NCBI RefSeq assembly: GCF_006517235.1
Contig: NZ_CP041188.1
Location: forward strand, 2,356,001-2,420,000
Reading direction: 5' to 3'
Source: Pseudarthrobacter sp. NIBRBAC000502772
GTDB taxonomy: Bacteria > Actinomycetota > Actinomycetes > Actinomycetales > Micrococcaceae
DNA length: 64,000 nucleotides
Part shown: in pieces, positions 45,957 to 56,081 of the stretch
How positions within the stretch are numbered: position 1 is the first letter of the stretch
How the letters are laid out: each line of letters starts with the position of its first letter
Position numbers and translations under genes: made by a program
Notes under the pieces: model-generated
The model's input: only the letters and a program-made list of their open reading frames with translations
The model's database searches: none
Told to the model about the DNA's origin: nothing

Positions 45957-47182
45957 CCGAGGTGGCCATTGACACGCTGCGCCTGCGCGGACCCGCCGCG
46001 CGGCGGCTGGCCCGCGTCGCGGCCACGACCCTGCCCATGGCCTTGGAGCACGCGCTGGTTGGCGTCGGCAACATCGCGATCGAGCGGCTCAGCGTGACAC
46101 TCGATCTCGACGTCGACGACTACGACGACGAGACCCTTGCAGTGCTGTGGGCCGCTGCGATCCGGACGAATGTGCTGGCTGCGCGTGCCGGGAACCGGCC
46201 CGGGAGGGATATCCCAGGACCCGCCGCCGCGGCAGCTGCTCTCTCAGGACCCGCCGACCTCGTGGCGGTGACACGCGACTGGCTCCGCAGGGACGGCGAC
46301 GGAGTGCATGTGCTGCCTCCGGTCCTGCTCGCTCTCGTCGATCCGGAGACCGCTGCGACGGCCAAGGCACGGATGCCGGCCGCGCAGTGGGCCGCGCTCG
46401 TGACTGCTCTCGCGAGAGTCCTTGGCCTGCGGGCGATCCCGCCACCTTCCAGCGAACATGATCTCCCTTCCACCCCAGCCACCGACCGCGACTCCACCCT
46501 AGCCACCGGCCGCGACCGGTCCGAGGTGGACGTCTCACAGTCACATCGGATCGAGGACCCGCCGGACGGCATGGCAGGGGCGGCCAGGGCGGGAGCCAGC
46601 GGGCCCGCGGTGAGCCTGGAGGCTGCTGTAATGGCCCGTCTCGAGGCGGTCGCCGGCATCGCCGACGACCGGAGCGACCACGCAGATCTTGCCGGCCTGA
46701 CCCGGGCCGCGGGTCTCGTGCTTGTCTACCCGTGGCTCGCGGAGCACTGCCGGCGCGCCGAGGCCCTCCACCCACACCTGGACCCGCTCGACGTGCGGGA
46801 GGCGGCGCTCGCCATGGTCGTCGATCCCGACGACCCCACCATTGCCGACGACCCGCTCGTCGGACTGCTCGCGGGAAGGTCCGCCCTGACCGGCCAACCA
46901 ATCCCGCCCCGTATGCCCCTGAGCGCCGCTCGCGAGGTCGCCCAGTCCGCGAGCGGCGTGCTCTCTTCGTTCGCGGCGCTGCTGCCCGGCTTCGAGCGCT
47001 CGTCCGATGCCTTCGTCCGGGTTTCGTGGCTCGTGCGCATCGGCCGCCTCGACATGGAGCGCGACCCCGCCCTGCTCACCGCCGCGACGCACCCCCTCGA
47101 TGTCCTGCTGCCGCTGCTGCCCTACCCCGTTGGGCTGATCAAACTCCCGTTGTCGCCGCCACTCACCGTGAGGTTCCGGTGA
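45953..47182 (+). CDS. eCIS tape-measure protein (CIS_TMP family, Afp14-like)
   Basis: A 409-residue protein beginning 'IDTLRLRGPAARRLARVAAT', with an acidic beta strand ('LSVTLDLDVDDYDDE') and the CIS_TMP C-terminal block 'GLVLVYPWLAEHCRRAEALH', 'REAALAMVVDPDDP', 'DDPLVGLLAG'. The family sets tail length in contractile injection systems. A charged, low-complexity spacer lies at about residues 165-220. GTG 45953 overlaps the preceding stop, and the gene ends overlapping the ATPase start. Assignment is by family pattern and by its usual place before the AAA+ gene. Confidence 0.78.
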   Translation: MTEVAIDTLRLRGPAARRLARVAATTLPMALEHALVGVGNIAIERLSVTLDLDVDDYDDETLAVLWAAAIRTNVLAARAGNRPGRDIPGPAAAAAALSGPADLVAVTRDWLRRDGDGVHVLPPVLLALVDPETAATAKARMPAAQWAALVTALARVLGLRAIPPPSSEHDLPSTPATDRDSTLATGRDRSEVDVSQSHRIEDPPDGMAGAARAGASGPAVSLEAAVMARLEAVAGIADDRSDHADLAGLTRAAGLVLVYPWLAEHCRRAEALHPHLDPLDVREAALAMVVDPDDPTIADDPLVGLLAGRSALTGQPIPPRMPLSAAREVAQSASGVLSSFAALLPGFERSSDAFVRVSWLVRIGRLDMERDPALLTAATHPLDVLLPLLPYPVGLIKLPLSPPLTVRFR

Positions 47183-48525
47183 GTTCGGGAACCATCCCGG
47201 CGGGGCACCCACCGAGTGGCACGACACCGGCTCCTGTCGCCGAGCTGCGGGCAGCCTTCGAGATACTCGACGCGCTCATCGCCGTCCGGATCGAGGAGCG
47301 CCGCGGCGGTCCGGCGGGTCGGTGCCTCGGCATCGACGGCAACGGGGAGGGGCTTCCCCCGCTCGAGCGGTTCGATGGCGTCGGCCCGCTCGCCGAAGTC
47401 ATCGCGCTCGCCGACCTGTCCGCCGCGGAGGCGGTAGTCCTCGTGGCCGCGATCGCGCCGTTAGCCGACGAGCGCTTCGCGGTGCGGTACGGCGCGCTGA
47501 CCGACCGTCCCTCCATCACTGGCCTCACAGGAGAGGTCGCAAGGAACCTGATCGCCCGGTCGTTCCGCGGCCGGCTCGACGCCACCGTGCTGCTCTCCGC
47601 CCAGGGCCGGCTGCGCTCGCAGGGGCTGCTCAGCCTCGACCCGCCCGGCGACCTGTCGGGTTCGCTGCGCGCCGACCCGGCATTGGTCGCCTGGGTGCTC
47701 GGTGTCCCACCCGAGATCGAAGCGGCCTCCGCCGGCTTCCCGGCCCGCCCCCTCACCACGGTCCACACCCTTGACGACGTCGTCCTGCCCGCCGCAGCGC
47801 GGGTGCGGGTGGACGCCCTCGCCGCGCGGATCACCCACCGCGACACCGTCGTCGACGACTGGGGCTTCGGCGCGCACCACGACAACGCGACCGGCCTCAT
47901 CGCACTCTTCCACGGCCCGCCCGGCACAGGCAAGACCATGACGGCGGCAGCACTGGCTGCGTCGGCCGGCCTGCCTGCATACGTCGTGGACCTCTCAGCG
48001 CTCGTGTCGAAGTACATCGGCGAGACGGAGAAAGCCCTTGCCAAGGTCTTCGACCGGGCCGCGCGCGAGCGGTGCATCCTCGTCTTCGACGAAGCCGACG
48101 CGATCTTCGGCGCGCGCACGGAGGTGGGGGATGCACACGACCGCTATGCCAACCAAGAGGTGTCTTACCTGCTGTCGCGGGTCGAGCAACACCCCGGCAT
48201 CGTCGTCCTCACCTCGAACCTGCTCGCGAACATCGACACCGCCTTCCAGCGCCGCATCCACGTCATGATCGAATTTCCCGAGCCCGGTCCTGGCGAGCGC
48301 GAGCGGCTCTGGACCACCGTGGCCCCGGATCGGCTGCCCATGGACCGTGCGATCGACCTCGGGGAGATCGCCCGCCGCTATCCGCTGACGGGCGCCCAGA
48401 TCCGAGACGCCACCCTGGACGCAGCCTATCTGGCCGCCTCGAACGGGCGGGTGGTAACCACCGAGCACCTGCTGAATGGGATCCGGAGACAGTACGAGAA
48501 GGCGGGGAAGTCGGTGCCGCGGTGA
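47179..48525 (+). CDS. AAA+ ATPase of the eCIS (Afp15/Pvc15-like)
   Basis: A 448-residue ATPase with a helical N-terminal domain and an AAA+ module: Walker A 'GPPGTGKTM' at about residue 246, 'DLSALVSKYIGETEKALAKV', Walker B 'CILVFDEADAIFG', sensor 1 'VVLTSNLLANIDTAFQRRI' and a C-terminal lid ('YPLTGAQIRDATLDAAYLAA'). Afp15/Pvc15 homologues are needed for particle assembly and cargo loading. The GTG start at 47179 overlaps the tape-measure stop; its TGA overlaps the GTG of the giant gene, tying ATPase and probable cargo together. Confidence 0.92.
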   Translation: MSSGTIPAGHPPSGTTPAPVAELRAAFEILDALIAVRIEERRGGPAGRCLGIDGNGEGLPPLERFDGVGPLAEVIALADLSAAEAVVLVAAIAPLADERFAVRYGALTDRPSITGLTGEVARNLIARSFRGRLDATVLLSAQGRLRSQGLLSLDPPGDLSGSLRADPALVAWVLGVPPEIEAASAGFPARPLTTVHTLDDVVLPAAARVRVDALAARITHRDTVVDDWGFGAHHDNATGLIALFHGPPGTGKTMTAAALAASAGLPAYVVDLSALVSKYIGETEKALAKVFDRAARERCILVFDEADAIFGARTEVGDAHDRYANQEVSYLLSRVEQHPGIVVLTSNLLANIDTAFQRRIHVMIEFPEPGPGERERLWTTVAPDRLPMDRAIDLGEIARRYPLTGAQIRDATLDAAYLAASNGRVVTTEHLLNGIRRQYEKAGKSVPR

Positions 48526-51500
48526 GCACCCCGGTAACCGCGCGGGCGGGGCCGCGGTCGCCCGGCCCCGGCCCGGAGTCGGCTGGATCGACGCGGTCGC
48601 CGGCCGATCTCGCCGCCTCGCGGACTCTGGCCGCCGCCGACGGGACGCTGTTTGGCCGAGTGCCCCGGCCATCCGGCGACACGTCCGTGGTCGCGCTGGG
48701 CGCGGTCACCGCAGGCGGTCTCGACGCAGTCCATGCTGAATGGGGCGTCGACGGGGGCGTCGTCGTACTGGCCGGCAGGTCGCCCTTCGCCGACCTCACC
48801 GGGTGGGCCGGCTTCCGCTCGGACGGCTCCCTCGACGGCACGGTCGAGATGCGGGCCAGGGTCAACATTGTCGGGCTGGACCTCGGCGAGGTCAAGTGGA
48901 AGATCGAAGGCTGGCGCCCCGAGCAGCGGCTCGCGGCGCCAGCGATCACACTACGCGGCACCACCCTAGGAGTCGACCTGCGGCCCCTGCCGGCCGGAGT
49001 CGTCTGGACGCCCCGGGAGGGAATCGACGCGCCGGGGACCTCCGACCAGGCAACGATCCATCTTCCTGCCGGCTCCCAGCCTCCGGGCGAGCCGCTAAGC
49101 CCGCGCATCGCCGAGGTCTACCGCGGACTTTTCGGCGCGGACACTACCGAGCTGCGGGTGCATCCGGACTCACCGGTCGCTGCTGCCCCCGCCTTCGTCA
49201 CCGACACCGACCTCTTCTTCGCGCCCGGTATTTACGGCGTGGACAGCCCCGAGACCTTGAGGATCCTCGACGCCGCGATCCGTGCCGCCCTCGCGGGATT
49301 CTTCGGCGCCGTCACGGGCGAGCCGGAGCCTCTCGTGCCCCCGTCGCCGCCGGCCCCCGCCGCGCCGCTGGCCGACACGACCGTCATTCCCGCGAATTTA
49401 ACGGAGAGTGCCTCATCGGCTGAGGTCGTGAAGGCTGCCGCGGCGCGGACACGGGAGACGGCGGACCAGGCGACCGCCGCAGTGGCCGAGGCAGGCACAG
49501 CGGCAACCGGCGGAGGGATTGCCGAGGACGAGGCGGCCGAGAGCGAGTTCGCGGGTGGGGGCGCGGCGGCTGAGGGTGAGGTGGGACCCGTCGTCGAACT
49601 GATCATGCCGAGCCCACCTACCGAACTCACCCCAGCGGCAGCTGAGCGCGGAGGCGGGATCGCCGGGGGCGCCCGCCGTGCGGCCAGCGCGGCACGCGAT
49701 CTGCCGTCGGCCGACGAGAACGTGGCGGACTCGCGCGGTGCAGTAACCGAGCCTGCCGCTGAGACCTCCGCCCGTGCCCGGGAGGAGCTCGCCGCCGTGT
49801 TGGGGGAGCGGCCCGCACCGAGCCCCGAGATCGTCGCGTTGTGCGAGCGGATCCGGACAGCGATTCGTGACAACCGTCCCGAGGACGAGGACCAGCTCCT
49901 CGAGACCGACCCGACGCACGAGGCACAGAGCGCCGGGGCGACGGTCACCGGCTCGGTGGAGATGCAGACCGCCGAGGTCGGGAGCGCCTACGACGCGATG
50001 GCAACGCCCCCGGCTGGCACGCCCGCGCTGAGCCCTGAGGCGATCGCCGAGCAGTCACCAACATCACCCGGCATCGGCGTCGACGCCGGCGGGGCCGCGC
50101 CCGACCCGATCCCGCCGCAAAACACCACGCTCGACGCCGACGTCTCTGCGACGGACCAGCGGATCGCAGACTCGGGCATCGATACGCGTGTGACCCGCGA
50201 GGTCCCGGACGGGCCGTTCGCCGAGGCCCGCGCCGCCCGGGGCGAGCTCGGCGAGGTCGCCGAGCGGACGCCCCAGGAGATCCAGGCAGAGCAGCAGCAG
50301 GCCATCGACGCTGCGCAGGGCGACATGGCCCAGCTGCAGCTACAGGCCGTCGCGGCGATGCGGGCCTCACGATCGGGTACGGTGCGCTCGGTCGGCACCG
50401 CGCAGGGCGGCATGGTCACGACGGAGGAGCAGACGCGCGAGTCGGTCGCCGCACGGGCGCAACAGATCTACGACGGCGCCCAGCAGCAGGTCGACGCCCT
50501 CCTAGAGCCCCTCAGCCGCACCGCGATCGCCCGCTGGGATGCCGGCCTGGCCCGACTGTCGCAGGACTTCCACGACTCCCTCGACCGGGTCAAGCGCTGG
50601 ATCGACGAGCGGCATTCCGGTGTCGGTGGAGCGATAGTCGCGATCGGTGACTACATCGCCGGACTGCCCGACTGGGTGACGGACGAGTACAACCGCGCCG
50701 AGCGCGACTTCGGCGACGGCGTGTGTGACCTGCTCACAGAGATCTCGACGGACGTCAACGGCGTTGTCGCGGCAGCGCAGGCGGTGATCCAGCACGCGCG
50801 TGACGACATCGACGCGGCGTTTACGGCGATGGAGGCGGAGTTCCCCGAGTGGGCGGCACAGGAGCGGGCGCGCTTTACCGGGATGCTCGACAGCCTGAGC
50901 CAGCGGGTCACCGACGCCCAGACGAGCTTCGTGCGCGACGTGTCGCAGCGGGCCACCCAGGCCGTCAACGAGGTGCACGCCGAGGCGCAGGCGAGGCGCG
51001 ACGAGGCCGGCGGGCTCATCGGCCGGGTCGTCGCCGCCATCGAGGAGTTCATCGACGACCCGGTCCGCGCCATCATCAACGGGCTGCTGCGGCTGGTCGG
51101 CATCCCCCGGGCGCGTTCTGGGCGCTCATCGCCAGGATCGAGCAGGTCATCTCCGACATCGCCGACGACCCCGAGAACTTCATCAACAACCTCGTCGCCG
51201 GCGTCAAGCAGGGCTTCCAGCAGTTCTTCGACAACTTCGGCACCCACGTCCTGCAGGGTTTCTGGCGCTGGCTCTTCTCGCGTCTGGACACGCCAATCCC
51301 GATGCCGCGCGATGTCTCGGCGCGGTCGCTGATGTCCTTCGCGTTACAGCTCATGGGCGTCACATGGCCACGGGTGCGCGAGATCCTGGTGCGCCACATC
51401 GGGCCCACGGCGGTCGAGGTCATCGAAGCGACGTGGCAGCTGGTCTCGGTCCTTATTGAGCGCGGTCCTGAGGGTCTCGTCGAGCTCGTCAAGGAGCAGC

Positions 51501-53659
51501 TGTCGCCCGAGAGCATTGTCAGCATGATCCTTGAGGCTGCGGTGGAATATCTCGTGGAGACCCTGATCCAGCAGGTCATCATGCGGGTCATCGGAATGCT
51601 CAACCCTGCCGGAGCCATCGCCCAGGCGATCGACCTGATCTATCAGGTGTGCTCATGGATCTTCCGCAACGCGGCACGGATCTTCCGGTTCGTCGAGGCG
51701 GTGGTCAATGGCATGGCCGACGTCATCGCCGGAAATATCGGCGGCCTCGCTGCGGCTGTCGAGCGCGCGCTGGCCTCGCTGATCCCCCCGGTCATCGACT
51801 TCCTGGCCGGGCTGATGCACCTGGGCGGGCTGCCCGGCGAAGTGGCCGAGGTCATCACCCGCCTCCAGACCGTGGTGTACGCCGCCATGGACCGGGTCAT
51901 CGGATTCCTCGCCGAGCGGGGGCGGGCCCTTTTGGCGCGCATGGGGATCGGCGGGGAGGAGGAACCCGATGGCGGCAACGACGACACCGAGCTTGGTACT
52001 ACCGTTCGGTTCAGCGCCGCCAATGAGAGCCACCGGCTGTGGTTCAACGTTGCAGGCGAGGACGCGACCCTCATGGTGGCCTCAGTGCCTGAGCCGATCG
52101 AGAACAAGATCGCCGAGTGGCGAGGCAAGGTGGGCGACCTACCCCAGGAGCAGCAGGCGGACGCCACCTCGAAGCTGGATGCTCTCGCGGCTGTCGCGGA
52201 CGAGACGAACGCCGACGGCGATGAGCTCGCTCGCCAGTTCCTCGAGGCGAACCGCGACCTGAACGACGAGGTAGAGCCGCCCAACGACAGTGCGCTCGAG
52301 GCACGGGAACGAGCTATCGCCGGAATGCTCCGGGAGCTCTGGGGGATCTTCGGCGACCGCGCGTCCGAGAGCAGCTATCTCGCGGACATGGCGGCGAACC
52401 TGCCGAACCACGGCCGTGCGTACGCCGGCACCGTCGCGGGACAGTGGGAGCCGACCATCACGCGAGCCAAGCTGGCCCCCGATGGGACGACGCCGATCTG
52501 GGACTTAACGGTCGTCTCGCCGGACGGCGCGCTCGCCCTGCTCCGGAGGGACGCGACGCGACGCGAGCTGCTGCCGTGGTTCGTCGCGGGCAGCCAGAGT
52601 AATCCGCGGTCCGCGTCGTCGGGGATCTTCCGGAACCCGGCCTTCGAGACGGACACACCGGACCCGCCGCACACGGTCCGCCCCCAGTTCATCACCGCCC
52701 TGGGGTCAGACACGGCCACCCGCATGGTCCGGGTCGCGAACCGGACCATCTCAACGGAGGACAACTCGAGCCTGCTCCGGCAGCTCCAGGGCATCTCGTT
52801 CACGATGACAGGGGGACGCTGGGGCTCGTTCGTCAACCTGCCGGTTGACACGGTGAATCCGCTCATTAAGACCGCGATCGCCGGGGCGGGAACCGTCGTC
52901 GCTTTCCTGCGGGCGATGGTGTCGCCCGGCAGCACCAACGGAGTCACGTGGACGCACTTCGTGTCGGTGTGGGCGGCCAGCCCGGAGACCAAGAACTACG
53001 TTAAGCGCCTCTTCCGCAACGTCCAACCGGAAAGCCACGAGTGGATCACGACCGAATTCATCCCACGGGTCCTCGAAACAGCGGTCGACACGGCGAACTC
53101 AGGCAACATCCGGGACGGCCTGCGGTGGGTCACCGCCCACAACCGGCTGCGGTCCCCGACGCGCTGGGTGCTGCACATACCGAGCGTCCTGCCCCTTCGC
53201 CCCGCGCCGGCCCCCGGCGACGCGAGCGGTCGTCCCCTCGGATCGCCGCGCGGGGTGCAGACGCACCACGGACCAGCGGTGTCGGTGGGGTTCTCGGGTC
53301 ACGTGGGAGCGTTCCGGCGGCGCGAGGGCGACGAGGTGGTGACAACGGGAACCATTGGAACCGAAGAGTTCCACGACTGGCTCCGCGAGGAGTTCAACGC
53401 AAGCAACAGTCTCGGTCCGTTGGGCTACATCCGGCACCTCCAGTCGCAGCTGGGGGTCCGCCTCTGGGACGGCACCACCGCAATGATCCCCGTCTATGCT
53501 CTGACGCAGCAGGTCGGCATGCTCTATCGCATGGACAACCGAGAGGACCTCGAGCTCACCGTAGCCCAACTCGCGCTTCGACAACGGCTAAACTGGCAGC
53601 GGATTCAGGCCAATTTTGCGGAGGCATACACTGCCACGGAGCTGGAGGGTGCCGGATGA
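48522..53659 (+). CDS. giant DUF4157-like eCIS cargo/effector, one-base frameshift
   Basis: Starting at GTG 48522, the frame is lost at a five-C run (51104-51108). Adding one C restores a single protein of about 1,712 residues. Residues about 190-250 resemble DUF4157, the commonest domain of eCIS-linked toxins ('ELRVHPDSPVAAAPAF', 'TDLFFAPGIYGVDSPET'), but the zinc motif HExxH is replaced by 'LRILDAAIRAALAG'. Then come Ala/Glu-rich helices and a coiled-coil region. A block typical of these proteins follows ('FWALIARIEQVISDI', 'GVKQGFQQFFDNFGTHVL'). The C-terminal 550 residues are unknown and contain 'ESHEWITTEFIPRVLE', 'WVTAHNRLRSP' and 'HHGPAVSVGFSGHVGA', a possible toxin module. It overlaps the AAA+ gene and the LRR gene by 4 bases each. 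Cargo status is inferred from the family and from position. Confidence 0.75.
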
Positions 53660-54318
53660 CCACTGATGTTGAGCGTTCGATCGCGGACCTGGTTGCTGCC
53701 GGGCTGATCGAACCCGGCACCCCGCCGGGCAGCGTCGCCGACCTGGTGATCTCGCACGCTCGCTCGCTCGAGGGAATCGAGAGGCTCACCGGTCTCAAGA
53801 CGCTCTCGCTCATTGGTTGCTCGGTCGGGGATTATTCGTCGTTGGCCCGGCTGCGCGCCCTTCGGGTACTGGCCGTTGAGAACAGCGATCTGGCCGACGC
53901 GGACTGGGCGGCCGGTCTCGAGCTCCAGATCGCGGTGGTTCGGCGCAATCGACTGCACAGTGCCCTGCCCCTCGTCAGTCTGCCGACCCTGCAGGTACTC
54001 GACCTCAGCGGAAACCCTCTGGACCGGGAGACCCGTTACGCAGCCGCTTCCGGGATCAACCGTCGGCTCGTCACCTTCGACGACGCGGACACCGCCGAGA
54101 TCAACATGAGCCTCGCTGATGCCGGCATCGGCATCGTGGGCTACCAGGTCGGGGCCGACCTGTGGGCGTGCGCCACCGGCCTCGAGCTGACACCCCAGCC
54201 GGAGGCCGGACACGTGCTCACGTCGCATGAAGAGCTCACGAATGTGGCACGAGGCGCTATCTCACCGGGGCGGCTTCTCGGCCTGGCGCCCGACGACGGA
54301 ACCGAGGAAGGGACGTGA
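53656..54318 (+). CDS. leucine-rich-repeat protein coupled to the giant cargo
   Basis: A 220-residue protein with several LRR units ('LEGIERLTGLKTLSLIGCSV', 'LARLRALRVLAVENSDLADA', 'LVSLPTLQVLDLSGNPLD') and a less regular C-terminus. No signal peptide is visible, so it is probably cytosolic. ATG 53656 overlaps the giant gene's TGA by 4 bases, so it should be made in step with it. A chaperone, adaptor or immunity role is suggested only by that coupling. Confidence 0.7.
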   Translation: MTTDVERSIADLVAAGLIEPGTPPGSVADLVISHARSLEGIERLTGLKTLSLIGCSVGDYSSLARLRALRVLAVENSDLADADWAAGLELQIAVVRRNRLHSALPLVSLPTLQVLDLSGNPLDRETRYAAASGINRRLVTFDDADTAEINMSLADAGIGIVGYQVGADLWACATGLELTPQPEAGHVLTSHEELTNVARGAISPGRLLGLAPDDGTEEGT

Positions 54319-54320
54319 GG

Positions 54321-54647
54321 ATGTCAGAGCGGTCGCAAGATGCCGGCCCCGGCGTGCGGTGGCTCGCGGCGCGTACAGGAAAGACACCTGAGGAACTGAC
54401 CGCGTCGCCGACGGCGGCCGCCTCAGCGCTCGGCAAGGCTCTGCGCGAGGTCAGCTCGCTCGCCGCGCGGCTGGAGTCGCAGGACCCCGAGGTCCGGGCC
54501 ACCGCCCAGGCCGAGGTCGACGCATTACGCGAGCAGATCGTGGTCGCCCCGCCACCGGCTGAGACGTTCGGCAAGCGCGTGGCCGCAGGCCTGCGCGAGA
54601 GGGCTGCACTTCTGGACGGGAAATCGACCAAGGGAAAGGCAACGTAA
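54321..54647 (+). CDS. small helical protein ending the eCIS operon
   Basis: A 108-residue, predominantly helical, charged protein ('LGKALREVSSLAARLESQDP', 'TAQAEVDALREQIV') with a Lys-rich tail. ATG 54321 is two codons downstream of an in-frame GTG and lies 2 bases after the LRR stop. The family is unknown; a chaperone-like or scaffold role is possible. It is the last gene with the operon's composition. Confidence 0.6.
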   Translation: MSERSQDAGPGVRWLAARTGKTPEELTASPTAAASALGKALREVSSLAARLESQDPEVRATAQAEVDALREQIVVAPPPAETFGKRVAAGLRERAALLDGKSTKGKAT

Positions 54648-54678
54648 TCACGTGGTCTGGACTTGGCATGCACAATGA

Positions 54679-54870
54679 ATGCGTCACTTCTCTGTACGTC
54701 CCTCCGGATCCCGCCAACGTCCAGTACATCCTGCACCACTCCCCGTCGAGTCACTCTCATCATGGTTGCGGCGAATTGCCGATCGTTACCATGTCAGCCT
54801 TTACGATCTCGTGTCGGACTTTGGGTCATGCACTGGGCGGGCCGGAAGATCTGGACATTGCCCGCCCGCT
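54679..54870 (+). pseudogene. TniQ-like N-terminal scrap
   Basis: The frame contains 'RPVHPAPLPVESLSSWLRRI' and 'RYHVSLYDLVSDFGS', which resembles the start of TniQ, the target-selection helper of Tn7/Tn5053-like transposons (pattern P-L-P-x-E-S-L-x-S-W-L-x-R-x-A). After that the frame loses similarity and no zinc ribbon follows. It marks the right border of the eCIS locus as a site of transposition. Confidence 0.45.
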
Positions 54871-54984
54871 AGATTCGCTCCCGAGCTGTATCCTGCTGGA
54901 CATGCACCCAGCCCGGCGTACCAGCCAAGCCTGAATCCACCTGTTCGAGCGGATCCATCTACGGTGAAGGCCTCTGACCCCAAC

Positions 54985-55034
54985 ACAGAGCGACTGCCGC
55001 GCCCCCGCAAAATGGGGAGCGGCAGTCGCTCTGT
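54985..55034. terminator. long perfect hairpin downstream of the eCIS operon
   Basis: ACAGAGCGACTGCCGC pairs exactly with GCGGCAGTCGCTCTGT, and the loop side adds CCCC/GGGG pairs after one G-A mismatch. The 3' side is followed by TTGTTC, a weak T-tract. It could work as a bidirectional terminator for the operon 340 bp upstream. Confidence 0.65.
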
Positions 55035-55060
55035 TTGTTCAGAATCTGTCAGGAAGGGCG

Positions 55061-55077
55061 TGTTGACAATGTCAACA
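55061..55077. promoter_or_regulatory. short operator-like palindrome
   Basis: TGTTGAC and GTCAACA flank an AAT centre, a symmetrical site of the kind bound by GntR-family repressors. No clear gene start follows within 150 bp, so its target is unknown. Confidence 0.3.
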
Positions 55078-55154
55078 GATTTGGCCTTGGACTGGGCCGT
55101 ATATCGGCCGGATTGGCTCGGATTGCGTATGTTTTCTTGAGTTCCCTGTATTTG

Positions 55155-55192
55155 CAGGGGGTGGAATGCGGTTCGAGTCCCACCTCGGGCAC
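55155..55192 (+). other. 3' end of a tRNA-Leu-like gene (probable attachment-site half)
   Basis: The sequence GGTTCGAGTCCCACC (T-arm) followed by CTCGGGCAC (acceptor 3' strand) is that of the end of an actinobacterial tRNA-Leu. The preceding bases resemble its long variable arm. The matching 5' acceptor strand GCCCGAG is absent upstream, so the tRNA is incomplete. Tail ends of tRNA genes are classical integrase targets, and an integrase scrap lies 3.4 kb downstream. Confidence 0.5.
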
Positions 55193-55198
55193 AGCATG

Positions 55199-55220
55199 AC
55201 CCCTCGTCGGAAGGGTTTTT
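55199..55220 (+). terminator. small intrinsic terminator after the tRNA remnant
   Basis: ACCC-C-TC pairs with GA-A-GGGT around a short loop and is followed by TTTT. This is the usual arrangement just downstream of a tRNA gene. Confidence 0.5.
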
Positions 55221-56081
55221 GCTTTAATGTGTGGACATTGGCCCTCCGCGGGTCCCTCTGACACTGGCCGCGGTCTGTACCTGGCGCCGCGGTGGCCTGT
55301 GAAGTTGTGTGGGTGGCGGGGTCAGGACCCTGGCCGGTGGGCCCTCCGCCTACTGGGGATCTGGGGGTATCTGTCCTCCTTTCTGGGGTGTCCTGATGGC
55401 CGTCGTAGGCCATCACTCATTCATGGAAAAGAGTTGTGTTGACGACATGACCTGAGCGCAACGTCTCGAAAATTCTTCGTTTCGCCCAGCGGCTTCTGCG
55501 GCTGAGTGAGGCCGGCAATGTGATCGGTTGTCCGGCCAAAGGGGTGTGGACTGTGTCCACACCCTGTCCACGGGTGGCCGCTGGACCGGCATTTTTGGGT
55601 CCTTTCCTGGAACTTCCGGTTAGTAGTAGTTCATGCGCCCGAACGTTCTGGGGGACATGACGTGTTGCTTTATCGTGAGTCTTTCCGCTCGTCGCTCCTT
55701 TTCTGGTGATATTCGTTCACGCTCCGCGCCGGCGCTTCAGACATGACCAGCGGGCAACCCAAGCGGGGCAGCCCCCGCGTGGACGCGGCCAGGACGACGT
55801 CCAGGGCAGCGGCACCTGACGCTGCGACGTGCGGGGAGCGGTAGTGACTGAAGGTGTGTGGGACTGGACCCCACCCATAGGCGCGCAGTGTTGTCTCAGT
55901 TCAGGGGCATTTCAGGCCCACTGTGTGGACAAATTTCTGAAGAAGTGTGGACACGCGCATGCGTCTTCTACACGCCAGCTCACTAAAGTCATCAGGAAGA
56001 TGGCACATGTGCGGCATTGCTGGCAGCCGGGCTTGCTGTAAAGGACGATGTTCATGGTGTCCGCTCCTCTCTGGGTTTTGG
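55221..56081. other. gap without a supported gene
   Basis: GC-rich, with no family motifs in any frame and no convincing start sites. It separates the tRNA remnant from the DUF4192 pseudogene. Confidence 0.45.

Noticed and set aside
55060..55192. Complete tRNA-Leu gene
   Set aside because: The 5' acceptor strand, D-arm and a foldable anticodon arm are missing; only the 3' portion matches.
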